The notes beneath the pieces were generated by a model. That model ran no database searches. It worked only from the letters and a program-made list of their open reading frames with translations, and was not told the DNA's origin. A stretch of DNA of 64,000 nt from Caprimulgus europaeus. Lineage: Eukaryota; Chordata; Aves; Caprimulgiformes; Caprimulgidae. Below are positions 1-12,262 of this stretch, one piece after another (position 1 is the stretch's first letter; each line of letters opens with the position of its first letter). The stretch is from contig OU015540.1 in NCBI GenBank assembly GCA_907165065.1, positions 2,960,001 to 3,024,000 on the forward strand, read 5' to 3'. Made by a program: the position numbers and the translations under genes.

Positions 1-1190
1 AAGAGCCAAAATAAAGCCAGTAACTTCTTAACAACAAATCTCTTCATGAAGCAGCTGTGCTACGGTCAGTTGCTGTGAATGAAAATCTCTACCACCAAAG
101 CAAGACCTTTCAGCCTTTGCTTTCAGACAAGAAGATTAAAAAAAAAAAAAATAATAATCCTAGGAGGCAGGTTGGTTACAAACAGAATTAAGCTCAACTC
201 GATCCCTATATCCCTCCCAAACTAAGTACCCAACAATTTAAGGAGAATTAAAAAGCTGCTTCTTAGCTTGTGTTTCTTTGTTCTGCTGCACACTGACTCC
301 CTGTAACTCCCAGCTGTTAATTAACAGCCATCATCTGTCAAATATTCATAACAGTGTTAAAGATACATCTTAAATCCAGCCAAGTGAGCATGTACTAGAA
401 ATGCTTTTAGGTCTCACAACACCACCTGACAGCACCCTGCTTGTGTGATTAGATGAGAACAATGCAGAGACAACTTTCAATGTTACTAAAAACACTCACA
501 CGGTGTTTTGAAGACAAAGGGGTTTTTTTTCCAATTGTGTTACCTTCTTTGCTCCATGGATTAGGAAAATAAGGAGAGTTAAGAAATCTGCTGACAGACA
601 AGAGTTGTTGGTTCCTGATTATTGTTCAGGGTGCATTTTACACCACAGTAAGATACTGACACAATCACAAGCAACACAGAACATAGTCCTTCAGATAACC
701 ATAGGTCAAGGACTTTCTTGTGGATGTAATTCAGCAGCAACATGTGGGCTACAGTGTGTGTCGGGAGAGAAATTGCATTTGTAGAGTAACACTGATAGAT
801 CAGCCTTGAAACAGGTGTTGGGATGACAGCAAGCTCACAAAACTTTATTAGATGTGTAAAGACATGACTCCACATGGGTACATGGGACTACAACCCTCTG
901 GCTTGAGGGGGACAAATCTCCCAAGCCTGCATCGGATTTGGGAAGACACACAGACCACAGAGTGAGCTGCAGCCCACAAACACCTACCCTTTCTTCTGGG
1001 CTGCACACAAGTACACAGACACATGATGAACACAATTACTGGACTGGGTAGACATGATGCCCTACTGCCACTGGTTTTACCCCACGAATTGAACATGTCC
1101 ACAGAGAAAGCGAGAGAGGCAGGAATCACTGTCCGGGATAACCACGGTCCTGAAGAATTGATCCCCACGGGCTGGAGGGAAACTGAACCC
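1..1190. other. no supported gene; possible intron of a leftward gene
   Basis: No open frame here resembles a known protein and none is bounded by convincing splice sites. Because two strong minus-strand splice donors lie just to the right (1249 and 1590), this stretch may be the first intron of a gene running off the left edge. That is inference only. Confidence 0.4.
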
Positions 1191-1199
1191 TCTCATCCA

Positions 1200-1850
1200 T
1201 CTCCCCACGGGGAATTTCCCCAGCCCCAGAAGGACTCTCCACACTTACCTATCCCCCCCTCCTCTGGGTCCCTGAGGATCCCTTCCCTCCTCGCCGGGCA
1301 GAGGCCTGGGCTGGCCGCCGCCCCCAGCGTGGCAGCGAGCACGCCGCTCCCGGCACCTGTAGGGCTGGCGGGCGGCGAGGAGCCCCCAGTCACACAGGAG
1401 ATGGGCAGCCCAGGAAAGGGTCTCCCTCCCACAGGACCCCTGAGGGGAGGGAGATGAAGCCCCTTCCTCAGGCGGCGGGACCCTGTGTGGGGAAGGGGCG
1501 AGAGCGCTGGGGAAGGGGGATGTCCTGCCCTCACACAGCCGGCGGGAGTGGGCTGAGCGGGCGGGCGCGCCCCTTTCTGAAGGCCTTACCTGCCGGCTCC
1601 GGCCCCCCGGCCCCCGGGAGAAGGCAGCCCGGCCGGAGGGGAGGGGGAGAGGCAGAGGCAGCGGCGGAGCTCAGCCCCTCCGGTTCTCCGCTTGCAAGAT
1701 GGCGGCGCCGGCTGAGGGAGGTGGAGGGGGGGGGGGGAGGGAGGGAGCGCGAGGGGCGGGCGCGAGGCGACGCCCTCCTTCCCCCCCGCCCTTCCCGCCA
1801 CGGCCTGAGGCGCGCAGGGGCCGCCGCCATCTTGTCCCCCCCTCACCCTC
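1200..1850. promoter_or_regulatory. CpG island, candidate promoter of an unidentified gene
   Basis: Very G+C- and CpG-rich DNA flanked by AT-richer sequence. It holds two YY1-type motifs (AAGATGGCGGC core) in opposite orientation: plus strand near 1695-1706 and minus strand near 1823-1834. Such motifs typically lie just downstream of the start site of housekeeping genes. Two good minus-strand splice donors follow (CAG/GTAAGG ending at 1590; ATAG/GTAAGTG ending at 1249), so leftward transcription is favoured. The gene itself cannot be named from what is visible. Confidence 0.55.
1590..1830 (-). CDS. candidate first coding exon, unidentified gene
   Basis: On the minus strand an ATG sits inside the YY1-type motif at 1828-1830 in a good context (G or A at -3, G at +4). 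It opens a frame of 80 codons plus one base up to the splice donor CAG/GTAAGG at 1590. The peptide begins Met-Ala-Ala-Ala-Pro and is rich in Pro, Arg, Ser and Ala, which is also what any frame of such GC-rich DNA tends to give. I do not recognise it. It may be 5' UTR rather than coding. The rest of the gene would lie to the left, beyond the window. Confidence 0.22.
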
Positions 1851-4800
1851 ACGATGCTGAGGGGGGACCCCACTATCAACGCTGCATCTCAGCTTTTCCT
1901 CCCCCCCCCAAAAAAAAGCGAGCACGATGGATGGGTAACAGCCCCCACCACGGTCATGAGAGCCCCGGTGCAAAGTCCATAGGGCACAAGCCAGCAGATG
2001 TCTGCAAGGTGATGGGTTTCAGAGCTCCTGCACCTGCATCCCTGGCAGAGGAATGGCTGACTGCTGTGCTGCTCTGGGCGCTGCCACCACAGCAGCGGGT
2101 CTTCACCATCCCTGCTGGGCACCAGGGTGCTAGCTGGCCTTTGCCGTCAGACCCAGCAGTGCTTGTATAGAAGGATGCTTTTCTGGAAAGTAAGTTAAGA
2201 AATGATCAGAGGTCTCTCAACCCCCACTGTTAAAAGCAAAAGTGATTTGTCCAGCGTTCCCCATCACGGCCCTCATTCCATAACATAACAGAGGTTAAAC
2301 TGGATGAAGATGCATTTGACAACTGCAGCCAAACACTGATTTTGGTTTAAAGCCTCTTTAAAGCCCAGCTTTACCACAGGACAGCACCCACAACAAAAGT
2401 TGTGCCTTCTCACTGCTTTGGGAGAGTTACAGTCATCCTGCACAGATTCAGGAGGATAACGCTCTCACCAGGATTCTTTTCCCTCTAAATAAATAAATAA
2501 GCACCATGTTTTTCCACTAACCAAGTCACTAGAAGCTGTTTTAAATTACACTTTCCAGTATGCTTAAAATCAGCAGCGTTTTATGGATGAGACTTTTAAC
2601 ATTCAGCATAAAAGGTACAAATCAGGTACTTTCTGCTGTGGCTTTTCTCACAAAAAGGAATTAAACTTAATTAATTCCAGACTGCAGGGTGCATTGGAGC
2701 AAGGTCTTGAGCATCTGAGCAGATACTTCTGTCTGTGTCAGCCCTACCATGAGAGAAGAAGAAAAGCCACAGCTGCCCATACCGCTCACCAAACGTGCCT
2801 GCAAAAAGGACCACGCTGAGCTTCATATTTTGAAGCTGCAGTTTCTGCCATTACAAGCTGTATTTTCCATTTTAAATATTCACGGGCCAGCGTTTCCCCA
2901 TATTTATTCCCCATCTTTATTCCACATTTACTCATTGCTTCTTGCATTCCAACCCTTCATCAACTGTCTCCTTTTTGACAGGATCCGAGATGGGGAAGGA
3001 GAGCAATTTAACCTGGAGCCGCTGAGAGGCTGCCAGATGCAGAGCACTCTGCTTGTAGCGCTCACGCAAAGCAAAGACATCTGTTGGAAACGTGAGCAGA
3101 GAGCCCGTAAGCCTGTTTGTACCTTAACAGAGAGGCAGCAGTAATCCTCTGCCTTTCCTAGAGTCTCTTCTGAATTAACTGAAGTGCAGGAATAGACCTC
3201 TCCTATCACCTCGCCCACACCCACTGTTCCCAGCCTGGATTTTTCTCCTGACAGGCTGGTGCTTTTCTGCAGTGGATTCGGGGTCCTTGACCCTAGCAGG
3301 ATCTTTTTTGTGGGGGGTGGTTTTGGGGCTTTTAGGACAAAGGGGAAGGACAAGTTTTGAGCTTTTTGTTAGCCTCTTTGCAGAGTAGCAGAGATTTCTC
3401 TCTTCGCATCAGTCCTCACAGCAGTCTTTCACTACAGGCTGGTATGGCAGAGCAGTTTAAGGCAGAATAGCTAGAAACAACACATGGTGAAGCACTGACC
3501 CATAATGCAATCAGCCTCCTTCCCCAGAAGCATTTTTCAATACCCTAGGGCACCCAGAATTTGCTGACTATTTGATTCGTGCTGCCCCAAATTCCTGACA
3601 TTGCGTAAGCAAACCACAGGACCAGGAACTAAAAAATTCTGTCTTCTGATCCTTTTTCTAAGGCAACTGCCTTTGTTTGCTTAGAGCAAGTCAGTTTCTT
3701 TCCCACCTCTGTTTTCCTAGTCAGAGGAATGTAAGTTTAAATCTCAGCTCCCAAGGGAGAGGGATTTGCTAATTTTCACAAGATGCTATCCAAATGCCAA
3801 GAGTTTAGCAAATAGTTGCTCCAAAAGGAGCCCCTGGATTTTATTTTATTTCATTTACAATGATTCAATTAGCAGTCATCTAAGGAATTCTGAAAAACTG
3901 CTGGGTGTGAATATACTGGCTCACAGAGATTTGTTGTTCTTAATCCAGATGCAATCCTGGCAAGCAGAGATGTGCAAAAAAAACCCAAACAAACAACAAC
4001 CCCACACTTAGTCCAACCCAGGTGAAGGGCACTGCTCACCCAGTGCTTGGCTGGACGACAGCCTGCATCCATCACCTGAGAGGAGACAATTGCTACTGTC
4101 ACCCAATCTCCTGAGCTCCATCCATCACTGCTCAGCCAGGTTGATTTTTTTTTGTTTAGGTTGGTGTTTTTTGTTTTTTGGGTTTTTTTTTTTAAAGAGG
4201 TGGATGTTAAAACTCACCTACCAGCCACTTGACAGCGAGAATTATCAGACACGGTACACCAAGGAAACCTTTTGGTTTGATTCTAATGGAGCCCTGTGAA
4301 CAGGTTTGGTCTCTCCTAACAGTTGGTCCTACAAGGCATCCCAAAAGCATCCTCTACTCTCAGCAGCCCCTGTGAGCCCACGGGGAGGTTCAGCAGCACA
4401 CAGGCAGCTCCACAGCTAGCACAGCCCCACAGCCACCACCTCCCTCCTCCCCTGCCTCCAGTTTGCTGCCTGGGGAGAGGCTGTGTCTGATTTCCAGAAG
4501 ATGCTGCCTTGGATAGTACCCAGCTGGGGAGGCAGAACTCAGAGCAGCTATAAATGTATTTGTGAATTAAGGGAAGGAGGAGTAATTTTTATCATTTCTT
4601 GGGAGTGATCTGGAAAATAGCATTCCCCACAGCTGGGAACCAAAGTCCCTTACAAAGGCCCCAGAGCAGAGAACACACATTATCTCTGTGAAAGGATATG
4701 TAACTAGCTATCACTTCTTTATTGTTTGCCAAATATTACTGCCTAGCTGTGGCTGTCTGCAGGAAACAGGCACCAAATCCTTTTGTTACAGTCCTGTTGC

Positions 4801-7060
4801 TCCTGACTCATGAAGCTTTGACTGAAAGACTCCCTGAGTTCAGTTTGTTTTCCTGTTCCTAAGGACGCTCTCAGTTCCGGGTCAGTCTGCAGTGACTAAC
4901 AGATCTGCCACATCAGCTTCAGCACAGGGTTATCTCGCACCAGCCTTCCAACAAAGAGACAAGAGGCTTGTTGGAAGAGCCAGGGTTTAACAGGTCACTG
5001 CACAGACAAATGTCTCAAGCTGGATGAGAGGGCGAGGGTTTGAACAAACATTACCCTGAAACAAGAACCAGCAGCTTTGTCTGCAGATTCCCTTTGCTGT
5101 GTTTGTGTGCAATTCTGTCCTGCAAAGGCTGTGTAACAGCCAGTTCACATCCATCCCCTTCTGCTTACAGATGTGGTTTGCCCTTCGGTTCACCTTTAAA
5201 CAAAAGCAATTGAACTGGACAGTGAAGTAATTTCATTTTAGGGAATTTGAACAGTTAAACACCCCATTCCTCTCTGTCCTACCTGCTGCGTGCTAGCGTG
5301 ACTTGCCATTTACTGCACTGGGCTACAGCTCCTCTACAGAGAGAAAGCACACACCATACCCTGTGCAGGCATTTAGTGACCAGGCAGGAATGGCACGAGT
5401 TAGTCACAAGTCACTGCAGAGCAGCCTTACAAACTGAAGCAGAACTCACCACAAGAGAAAACATCCTGTGCTTTGCAGGCACAGAGATAGGTTATGGGGG
5501 TGTAAAGAAAGATTTGGTACCAACCCTGCTCTGTACAGCTGAGCAGAAGCTGGGAGAGGTGCAGGGAAGGACCAAAGCACAACCAGCAAAGAGCACCCTG
5601 TTCCCTTCCCAGTTTGGTGCCCATCAGAAGCAACCCCGGACCAGCAACAGCAGGTTAAGTCCTGTGCTGGATGGGACCTTCCCCCAGCTGCTACACCAAG
5701 AAAGGCTGAGGAGACCTGGGTGAGGCTTGGCTTGTGCCACCTACTAACACTGGTACCAACATCTCCCCTTCACAGCAACTTTCTACTAATACAGATCCTG
5801 TAACTTGCTGTATTACTTCCTGCCTAATCTCAGCAAGCTCTGGAAGAGGTTCTACTCCCAGACCTCCATGCACTGTCTTTTACTTGACTTTCTCTAACAA
5901 GTCCATTCCCCAAGCTCAAGAGTGGGACACTTAAAAATGTTACTCACCAGGAAAGTTTCACCCGAGGAAAGGCTGGGGGACTGCTAGGTTTCACAGAGGC
6001 TTTTATTGTCTCATTAAGTCCTCGTTAACGAGAACTTCCTCACCTGCTGCATCTCCCTCCCATTCATTTGCAACCACCAACATGTTGCTGGTACTTTCAA
6101 AGCTGTCTTAGCTCCCACACCTTCCTCCCTCTTTCCCCTTAACTATTCTGAGCCCAATTTCTATTTCCATGCTCTCATCCAGGTCTCAAAGAGAAAATAA
6201 CTTCTTCTCTTGAGCTACCACTTGCCACATCCTCCTTGGCTGATTTCCTCCCTGATATCTCTGCAGCTTCTCCCAGCTCCACAGTCACCTGCTCTACTGT
6301 CTCCTCAAAGCAAGGCAGCAACAGCTCCTCTTCAGATCCCTGACTTACGGTTTGCTAAACCAGCGTAGAACTGCTGGGCACAGCAATCATCCACTGCTGC
6401 TGGAGACCTACTGCATGCTGCAGTTCACCCCAGGCTTTACCTCCTTGAGCTTCTTGATACATCTTCAGCTAAGATCCTGTCTTCATTACAGAAGCAGCTG
6501 TGTCACAAGACCCAGTTACACCATGGTTGTCCCTCAGCATGATTAAAACACCGCAGTTATTTTCTCTTGCACTAAAGATAGAACATCTTATTATCCTGCT
6601 AGACCCTAGTCTGACCAAAACTGTAGTGCTGATCCAGAGCCACTCAGGCCTGTGATTGAATCAGGACACAACCAGGATGTAATTGGATTCTGCCAGTTCT
6701 CTTTTCAGCATGCAGAGGTCTGTCATCCCTCACCCAAACTGTCCCCATGACGTCTCTTCCCATCTCTGCCAGCTACTGAGGTAGCACCGTCCATTGCTAC
6801 CTTCCTTGGAGGGCAGCTCTGGACCACAGCTCTGGCCAGCACAGTTTCTCAGAAGGCACAACCTGTGACAAACCCCCTAGCCAAAAATCACCTGCCAAGG
6901 CTTTCTGAGCACTTCACCGAGGTATTTTGGTGTTTCCATATTTACCTTGCCTGACACCAAAGTATTAATGACCTCAGCAGACTGCTCACCCTGCTCTGCT
7001 AATTCATACCAAACGCTCTGCCTATCAAAACTTGCTTTTCCTCTCAGCTAAGGCTCCCCC
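1851..7060. other. intergenic, no gene seen
   Basis: Only short, unconserved open frames and short A- or T-rich tracts (for example near 1905-1918 and 4145-4195). No CR1 element, RNA gene or conserved exon was recognised. A lone plus-strand donor-like GTAAGT at 2190 has no supporting exon. Confidence 0.5.
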
Positions 7061-7071
7061 ATGCACAGCCT

Positions 7072-7192
7072 GATGCCCACACACCCCAAAGGCTCTGCCT
7101 GATCCCAAAACACCCCAAAGGCTCTGCCTGATCCCAAAACACCCCAAAGGTTCTGCCTGATGCCCTCACACCCCAAAGGCTCTGCCCGTCCC
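7072..7192. repeat. minisatellite, about 29-bp unit, 4 copies
   Basis: The phrase CACCCCAAAGGCTCTGCC recurs four times at roughly 29-bp spacing with minor changes. Non-coding; small open frames through it simply repeat a Gly/Phe/Trp-type motif. Confidence 0.8.
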
Positions 7193-9800
7193 AGGCCGCT
7201 GTTTGTATGAGCGGGGCTGTCGGATCGGCCCCTCCGCGGGACCAATGAGGCCTCAGGCCAGTGGGGCAGCGGGTTCAGCACCTTTCCCAATGACTGCAAA
7301 TACTGAGGGGTTCAGGTTGTTCCACCCATCCCATCGCATCCAAAAGAGCCTTGAGAGCAAAGCTGCGTCAGAGGGGAGCACAGCTGCCAAAAGAGTTGTT
7401 CAACCTCTTTGGGTTGTTTGTATGCCTTTGGAAAAAAAAATGGCTTTTTTTTTTTGTGCATTCAAGCTTTTGTAGATAAGCACACGACAAACACAAGTAT
7501 AGAGAGAATGAACAGGAATGAGGGACTATCACAATTATCTCTGTGATAATGAGACAGTCTGAACATGAGGGAACTCGATACAATGGGGGATTTATCTTGG
7601 ACCCAGTCCCTTGGCAGCCTCACCCCGTATTGATGTCAGCACGGTTTCTCCTTGCACAAGGCTGGGGGTCAGGCCTGGCATGACAGACCCGTCTCCATCT
7701 CAAGTGCATCCTGTAACACAGCCGTGGCCGTTACCATCCATAAAACATTAACTTCCTCCTTTTTCCTCCCAACAGTATTTGGGCAGATGTTCTCAGGAGT
7801 GGCTGAAAGCTTTCTCAGTCCCTTCCCCATCACTCAGGGAGATTTTTACCTTTGTAAAGACACACTATTTTGCTTAGGCATAATAACGTGCTGCTGCTCG
7901 AGTGGAAGCAACTTCTGGGAGGGATATTGCAATAGAGGGAGAGCAGCTTGGTCTCAGGCCTGGAGTGGGATGGGGTTAGCTGATGAAACAGAGCTGCTGC
8001 GTGAAAGGCGTGCTGGGCTTGGAGGGGACGCCAGGGAGAAGGTGGTGCTCCATAGGTTAGCTGCCTACTGGTATTCCAGTGGCAATTCCTTAGATCACCC
8101 AGGCTCTCTGCTTCCTTTAAATCACCTTGTCCCACGGGAACCCTGTACCCACCTTGGATGTCCAAATGACCCAGAAAATTGCTTTCTTTCCTACCACAAT
8201 CCAGGTCAATACTTCAAGTCCTGCCCTTTAAGGGTGACAGGGTGAGGAGAGAAGCATGACAGGAGTCCAAGGCCTTGGTCCAACGCTCTCAGAGACTCCT
8301 GTCACAAGGAATTACGTGGGCTCTGCAAACAGATAAGGCAAACCAGAAAGAGCAAACGCTGCTCTATGCAACCTTGAGGCTGCGATCGATGCTGTAGTTT
8401 ACCACCAGGAGCAAGTCAATAGCCCCGGCGTCGCCCGCTGCATGGCAAACACTGCTGGATGGCAGGCAGCGACTGGTGGCAAAGGGTACATCTCCCCGCT
8501 CACTCACGTTTGATGTACGGATGGTCTTTGTTCCATTCCCTGTTCTCAGCAGGTCTGTGCATGAATTTAAGGTTAAGTACATGCATGCCTGTAGGATCAC
8601 AGCCTTCATTTAACACTGCATGGCCCAGCAGACCCAGAATTAATCCTTCACATGTTCAGGTGACAGCTCTCGCTCGATAATGTCACCCACCAGAACAGCG
8701 AGGTACGTGCGAATTCAGGCTGAGAGTCAGAGATCTTCCAGCCATCAGGGCAGTGAGCACCAAGGCTGCTTTCTGGCAGGATGAACAGGACAAATGGTAT
8801 CTTGGGCCATTTTAAAGGCAGACAGAGGAGGCCAGGAGAGGGAGGTGTGATACAGCCACCTACTCATTCAGCTGCCTATGATGGGCTGGGGAGCACAGCA
8901 GCTCAACGCTGTCCTTCCCTTTTACGTGACCAACACTTTCTACTCATGAAAATTAAAACAGTTCAGAGGCTGATCAAGCCTGGGAAGAAAACCCCCACCA
9001 TCTTCATCCTGAGCAGTTGGCAAATGTGAAATGACCAGACCCAGTTTGGCCCCACTTGCTCTTCTTTCTTCTCCAAACCACTGGTTTTCAAATGCACCAA
9101 AAATTTCTGAAAGCCACCGATGAGCCAGAACTGTGAGCTGGCAATGAGATCCGCAGGGACAGAGTGCCCCAGGCAAGTCCTCACACCCAGGCTGAGACCT
9201 GTCTACCTCAGTCATAAGAGTTGCTGCTGATGCCAGTGGTTTCCAGATTCTGGGTATTTCATCTTTTTATCTAGTTGGGTTGGCTCGATGAGCGTTTGCT
9301 CACACAGGCCACACAAGAAGCCAGGTACATTTTACAGAGGTTTAATGGGGTTTAATATTCATTCACCAACCGTACAAAACGTCAGATCTCTGCTATTTAA
9401 GGGCCAGAAACAAGTCAAACACACACACAGAGGCAAGCATTGCTCAGAAATAGTTATGGTGTACGTCAAACCTGAGTAACTGGAGCACAACTGCTAAGTC
9501 CTCCTGCCACATATGCAGGAAGAGACCAGATGAGTGTCTTCCTGGTTATTCCAGTCCCTACCAACATAAACCCAGCTGTTTCATTTAACCTTCTTTCTTT
9601 AAAAGACACCTTTGTCTCCGGATGGATCCCACTGCACGTTCAACCTGCTTTTTGTTTTATTTTCTCCAGCTTTAGCAGCCCATGCACCAGACTGGAATGA
9701 TACATGGGAAAGGATCTTTGTATTTTCTTTACTGATTTAATTAAAAGGGACTTAAGGAATAGCTCTTCCCTCCCTCCTCTTCTCCTCTGCACAGCTGAAC
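7193..9800. other. intergenic, no gene seen
   Basis: The longest plus frame (7652-8245, 197 codons) matches nothing I recognise and has no splice or promoter context. Poly-A/T tracts occur near 7431-7460. No RNA gene or recognised mobile element. Confidence 0.45.
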
Positions 9801-9915
9801 ACCTCCAGCACATCCATGTAAGCCCAGTGCAGCCGTGCACCTCCAGCACAGCCATCCAGTGCCAGCAACAACTGTACACCGCTGGCACAACCACACACTG
9901 CCAGTGCAGCTGCAC
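9790..9915. repeat. degenerate short tandem repeat
   Basis: Diverged copies of a unit of roughly 24 bp built around CACCTCCAGCACAGCCA and CTGGCACAACC variants. Copy boundaries are blurred, suggesting an old array. Confidence 0.4.
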
Positions 9916-10544
9916 CAGACTTTGCTCCCTGGTGTAACTCCAGCTGCCAAGAAAGTCTGGCAAGGGCAGGGAACAAACTCTCCCCTCAGCTCACCATGTG
10001 CAAGCAGGTGAACCCATCGGAGATGCAAACAGGATTTGTCCCCAAATGCCTCCCTGCCCTGGGCAGGTACAGGGTGACCCTGGGCAGCAGCATGAGAGCA
10101 CCAGAGAGTTCCCTCCTTGGGAGCCCCAGGGGGAGAGAAAAGTAAAGGGAACTGTGCCAGCAGAGTCACAAACTCAGCAAATTTTATAAAATTTAACAGC
10201 TTCCTGTTCAAAACTGGAAGTTGTACCAGACCAGCAGTGCCGAGGCCGGGTCTGATGACTGTGGTTGCCCTCTCAGCTTGTCCAGTCACGGAGACATTTT
10301 GCTGGGTATGATGGACCACAGGGGATGGAAAAGGTACCAGGAAACAAGGCAGCCAGCGAAGTGGCACAAGGAGCAAAATGTACTTGGACTTTCTCACCCT
10401 TCTCCAGCTCCAGAGTTGTTTAATTTCCATAGTATATGAAGTCACAGCAGGTTTGAGATACCTCAAAAAACATGAGATCACACTTTGTTAGCACGTGCAG
10501 CCCTTTGCAGTCCTGCCATCATAGCTCTGAAATGAGGGAAAATG

Positions 10545-10780
10545 AGAGGAGAGGAGAGGAGAGGAGAGGAGAGGAGAGGAGAGGAGAGGAGAGGAGAGGA
10601 GAGGAGAGGAGAGGAGAGGAGAGGAGAGGAGAGGAGAGGAGAAGAGAAGAGAAGAGAAGAGAAGAGAAGAGAAGAGAAGAGAAGAGAAGAGAAGAGAAGA
10701 GAAGAGAAGAGAAGAGAAGAGAAGAGAAGAGAAGAGAAGAGAAGAGAAGAGAAGAGAAGAGAAGAGAAGAGAAGAGAAGA
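10545..10780. repeat. purine pentamer microsatellite (GAGGA)n then (GAAGA)n
   Basis: About 236 bp of uninterrupted period-5 purine repeat on the plus strand. The first 97 bp or so are GAGGA units (about 19 copies); it then switches abruptly near 10642 to GAAGA units (about 28 copies). It ends 26 bp before the GPCR stop codon as read on the plus strand, so it falls in that gene's 3' UTR, where the transcript would carry the pyrimidine strand. All long open frames here are artefacts of the repeat. Confidence 0.97.
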
Positions 10781-10806
10781 ACCTCCCTCTCCACAGCAGC
10801 ACCTGC

Positions 10807-11892
10807 TCAGAGCCTTGGGACCTCTGCTTCCGAGGCAGACCTGGACTTTCGCCTGCTGGTCAGGCTGCCCAGGACCGACTCCTCGCTGAAGGCACCTTCA
10901 AAGGTCGACAGGATGGACTGGCGAAACTTGTCCTTGAAATCCGGCCCCACAAACACGTACAGGATGGGGTTGATGCAGCTGTTGAAGAAAGCGAGGCTGG
11001 AAACCAAGGGGATCCCTATGTAAAGAGCCATTTTCATCTCATGGCTGGAAGAGTTCTTGGATATTTCCAGCAAGGAGAAGACGTGATAGGGGAAATAACA
11101 GAGGAAAAACGAGACTGTGACAGCAATGATAATCCTGTATGGCTTCGCAGAGCTGGCCAACTGCCTTCTTTTCAGCTTGACAGCGAGGATGCTGTAGCAG
11201 ACGAGGATCACCGTGAAAGGGATGAGGAACCCGCACAGGAACCGCGTTATGATCATGGCTTTGTGCCGCATCCTCCACAGCCTCCGCGTTGCCTCGGACG
11301 TGTAATCATCGGACAGAGCAAAGTTGTTATAGCAGCTGGTGATGTTCCTGGAACTGACCACCGTGTCCCGAAAGACGAGGTACGGGGAGCTGAGGAGGAG
11401 AGCCAGCACCCACGTCCCCACGGCGATCCTGGCCGCCAGCTCCGGGCTCCTGCGGTTGTGAGACCAGACGGGAAAGGCCACGGAAACGCAGCGGTCCATG
11501 CTGATGACCGTCAGGAGGAAGACGCTGGCAAACATGTTGAGGAACGCGATGGTGCTGTTCAGCTTGCACAGGAGCTTCCCAAACGGCCAGTGGAAGCCCA
11601 GGGCGGTGTAGGCGATGCTGAGGGGCAGGAAAAAGGTGAAGATGAAGTCAGCAATGGCCAGGTTGAGGAACCAGACGGAGTTGACCGTCTTCTTCATCTT
11701 GAAGCCCGCAATCCAGATGACGAGGCCGTTCCCTGTCACCCCCAGCAAACAGGCGATGCTGTACACCACCATGGAGAGGACGTGCATGCTCTTCTGGAGG
11801 CCGGAGTAGTAGTCATGGGCAGTGGTGTTCTCCAACTGCACGTCAGGGGAACTGGCAGGGAAGGGGGATGGAGAAGAAGAGACGCTCTCCAT
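10807..11892 (-). CDS. chemerin/formyl-peptide receptor-like GPCR
   Basis: A complete class A receptor of 361 aa in one coding exon. It probably senses a chemoattractant peptide or lipid at the plasma membrane and couples to Gi. Visible landmarks: N-glycosylation sites at N22 and N183; TM1 GNGLVIW around 54-60; LAIAD with D82; the disulphide pair C109 and C187; DRC (133-135) in place of DRY, as in chemerin receptor 1; CYFP (265-268) in TM6; NPILY (308-312) in TM7; and a Ser/Arg-rich tail. Nearest family is CMKLR1/CMKLR2/FPR; a paralogue-level symbol is not assigned. The ATG at 11892 is preferred because a splice acceptor (TTATGATTGCAG) lies about 20 bp upstream, so longer frames run through intron. 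Such an intron in the 5' UTR is usual in this family. It lies head-to-head with SHMT1. Confidence 0.88.
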   Translation of the reverse strand: MESVSSSPSPFPASSPDVQLENTTAHDYYSGLQKSMHVLSMVVYSIACLLGVTGNGLVIWIAGFKMKKTVNSVWFLNLAIADFIFTFFLPLSIAYTALGFHWPFGKLLCKLNSTIAFLNMFASVFLLTVISMDRCVSVAFPVWSHNRRSPELAARIAVGTWVLALLLSSPYLVFRDTVVSSRNITSCYNNFALSDDYTSEATRRLWRMRHKAMIITRFLCGFLIPFTVILVCYSILAVKLKRRQLASSAKPYRIIIAVTVSFFLCYFPYHVFSLLEISKNSSSHEMKMALYIGIPLVSSLAFFNSCINPILYVFVGPDFKDKFRQSILSTFEGAFSEESVLGSLTSRRKSRSASEAEVPRL

Positions 11893-12262
11893 CACCAGCG
11901 AGCTGGAGTCCTGCAATCATAACAGCACACACCTCTATGACCTGCTGCTCCTGTGGCTCAGGGGAGGGGAAAAGCTTCTGGCAGCTCTACACAAAATGTA
12001 CATGCAAAGCCAATTATATAACTTAATGTATAGTTAATATCATAGTCCTTCTCTACAGCATCTGCACGTCACAGAAACCACTGTGACCAGGGAAACCGAC
12101 CCAGGTTTTGCTGTTGGTGTCGGCACTGTTGGAACAACCCAACGTGGTCCAGCAGCAGAACCCTGCAAACCCAAACCCTTCCACTGTGACGAGTCCTCTT
12201 TGATGGCCAATGACAAATGAAGATAGCAAACAACATCAAAAACATCGAGGATGGTAAAGATC
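11893..12262. other. GPCR 5' flank / probable 5'-UTR intron
   Basis: Begins with the splice acceptor of the GPCR coding exon. No other exon seen. A minus-strand donor-like GTGAGT near 12861 could end a non-coding first exon, but this is weakly supported. Confidence 0.4.

Noticed and set aside
1454-2170. 238-codon plus-strand open frame
   Set aside because: CpG-island artefact: low-complexity Gly/Arg/Pro and no continuation into spliced exons.
7072-7192. CRISPR-like spaced repeats
   Set aside because: Four degenerate 29-bp units without unique spacers in vertebrate DNA; an ordinary minisatellite.
7652-8245. 197-codon plus-strand open frame
   Set aside because: No recognised homology, no promoter or splice context; length is compatible with chance.
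10472-11023. Long Glu/Arg or Leu/Ser repeat frames on both strands
   Set aside because: Produced by the period-5 purine array, which is open in several frames by construction.
11893-11916. Eight-residue longer GPCR N-terminus
   Set aside because: It would begin at TTG inside a splice acceptor; the ATG at 11892 is the better start.
11041-11922. 293-codon plus-strand open frame
   Set aside because: Exactly antisense to the GPCR coding exon; a shadow of codon bias, with no family resemblance.
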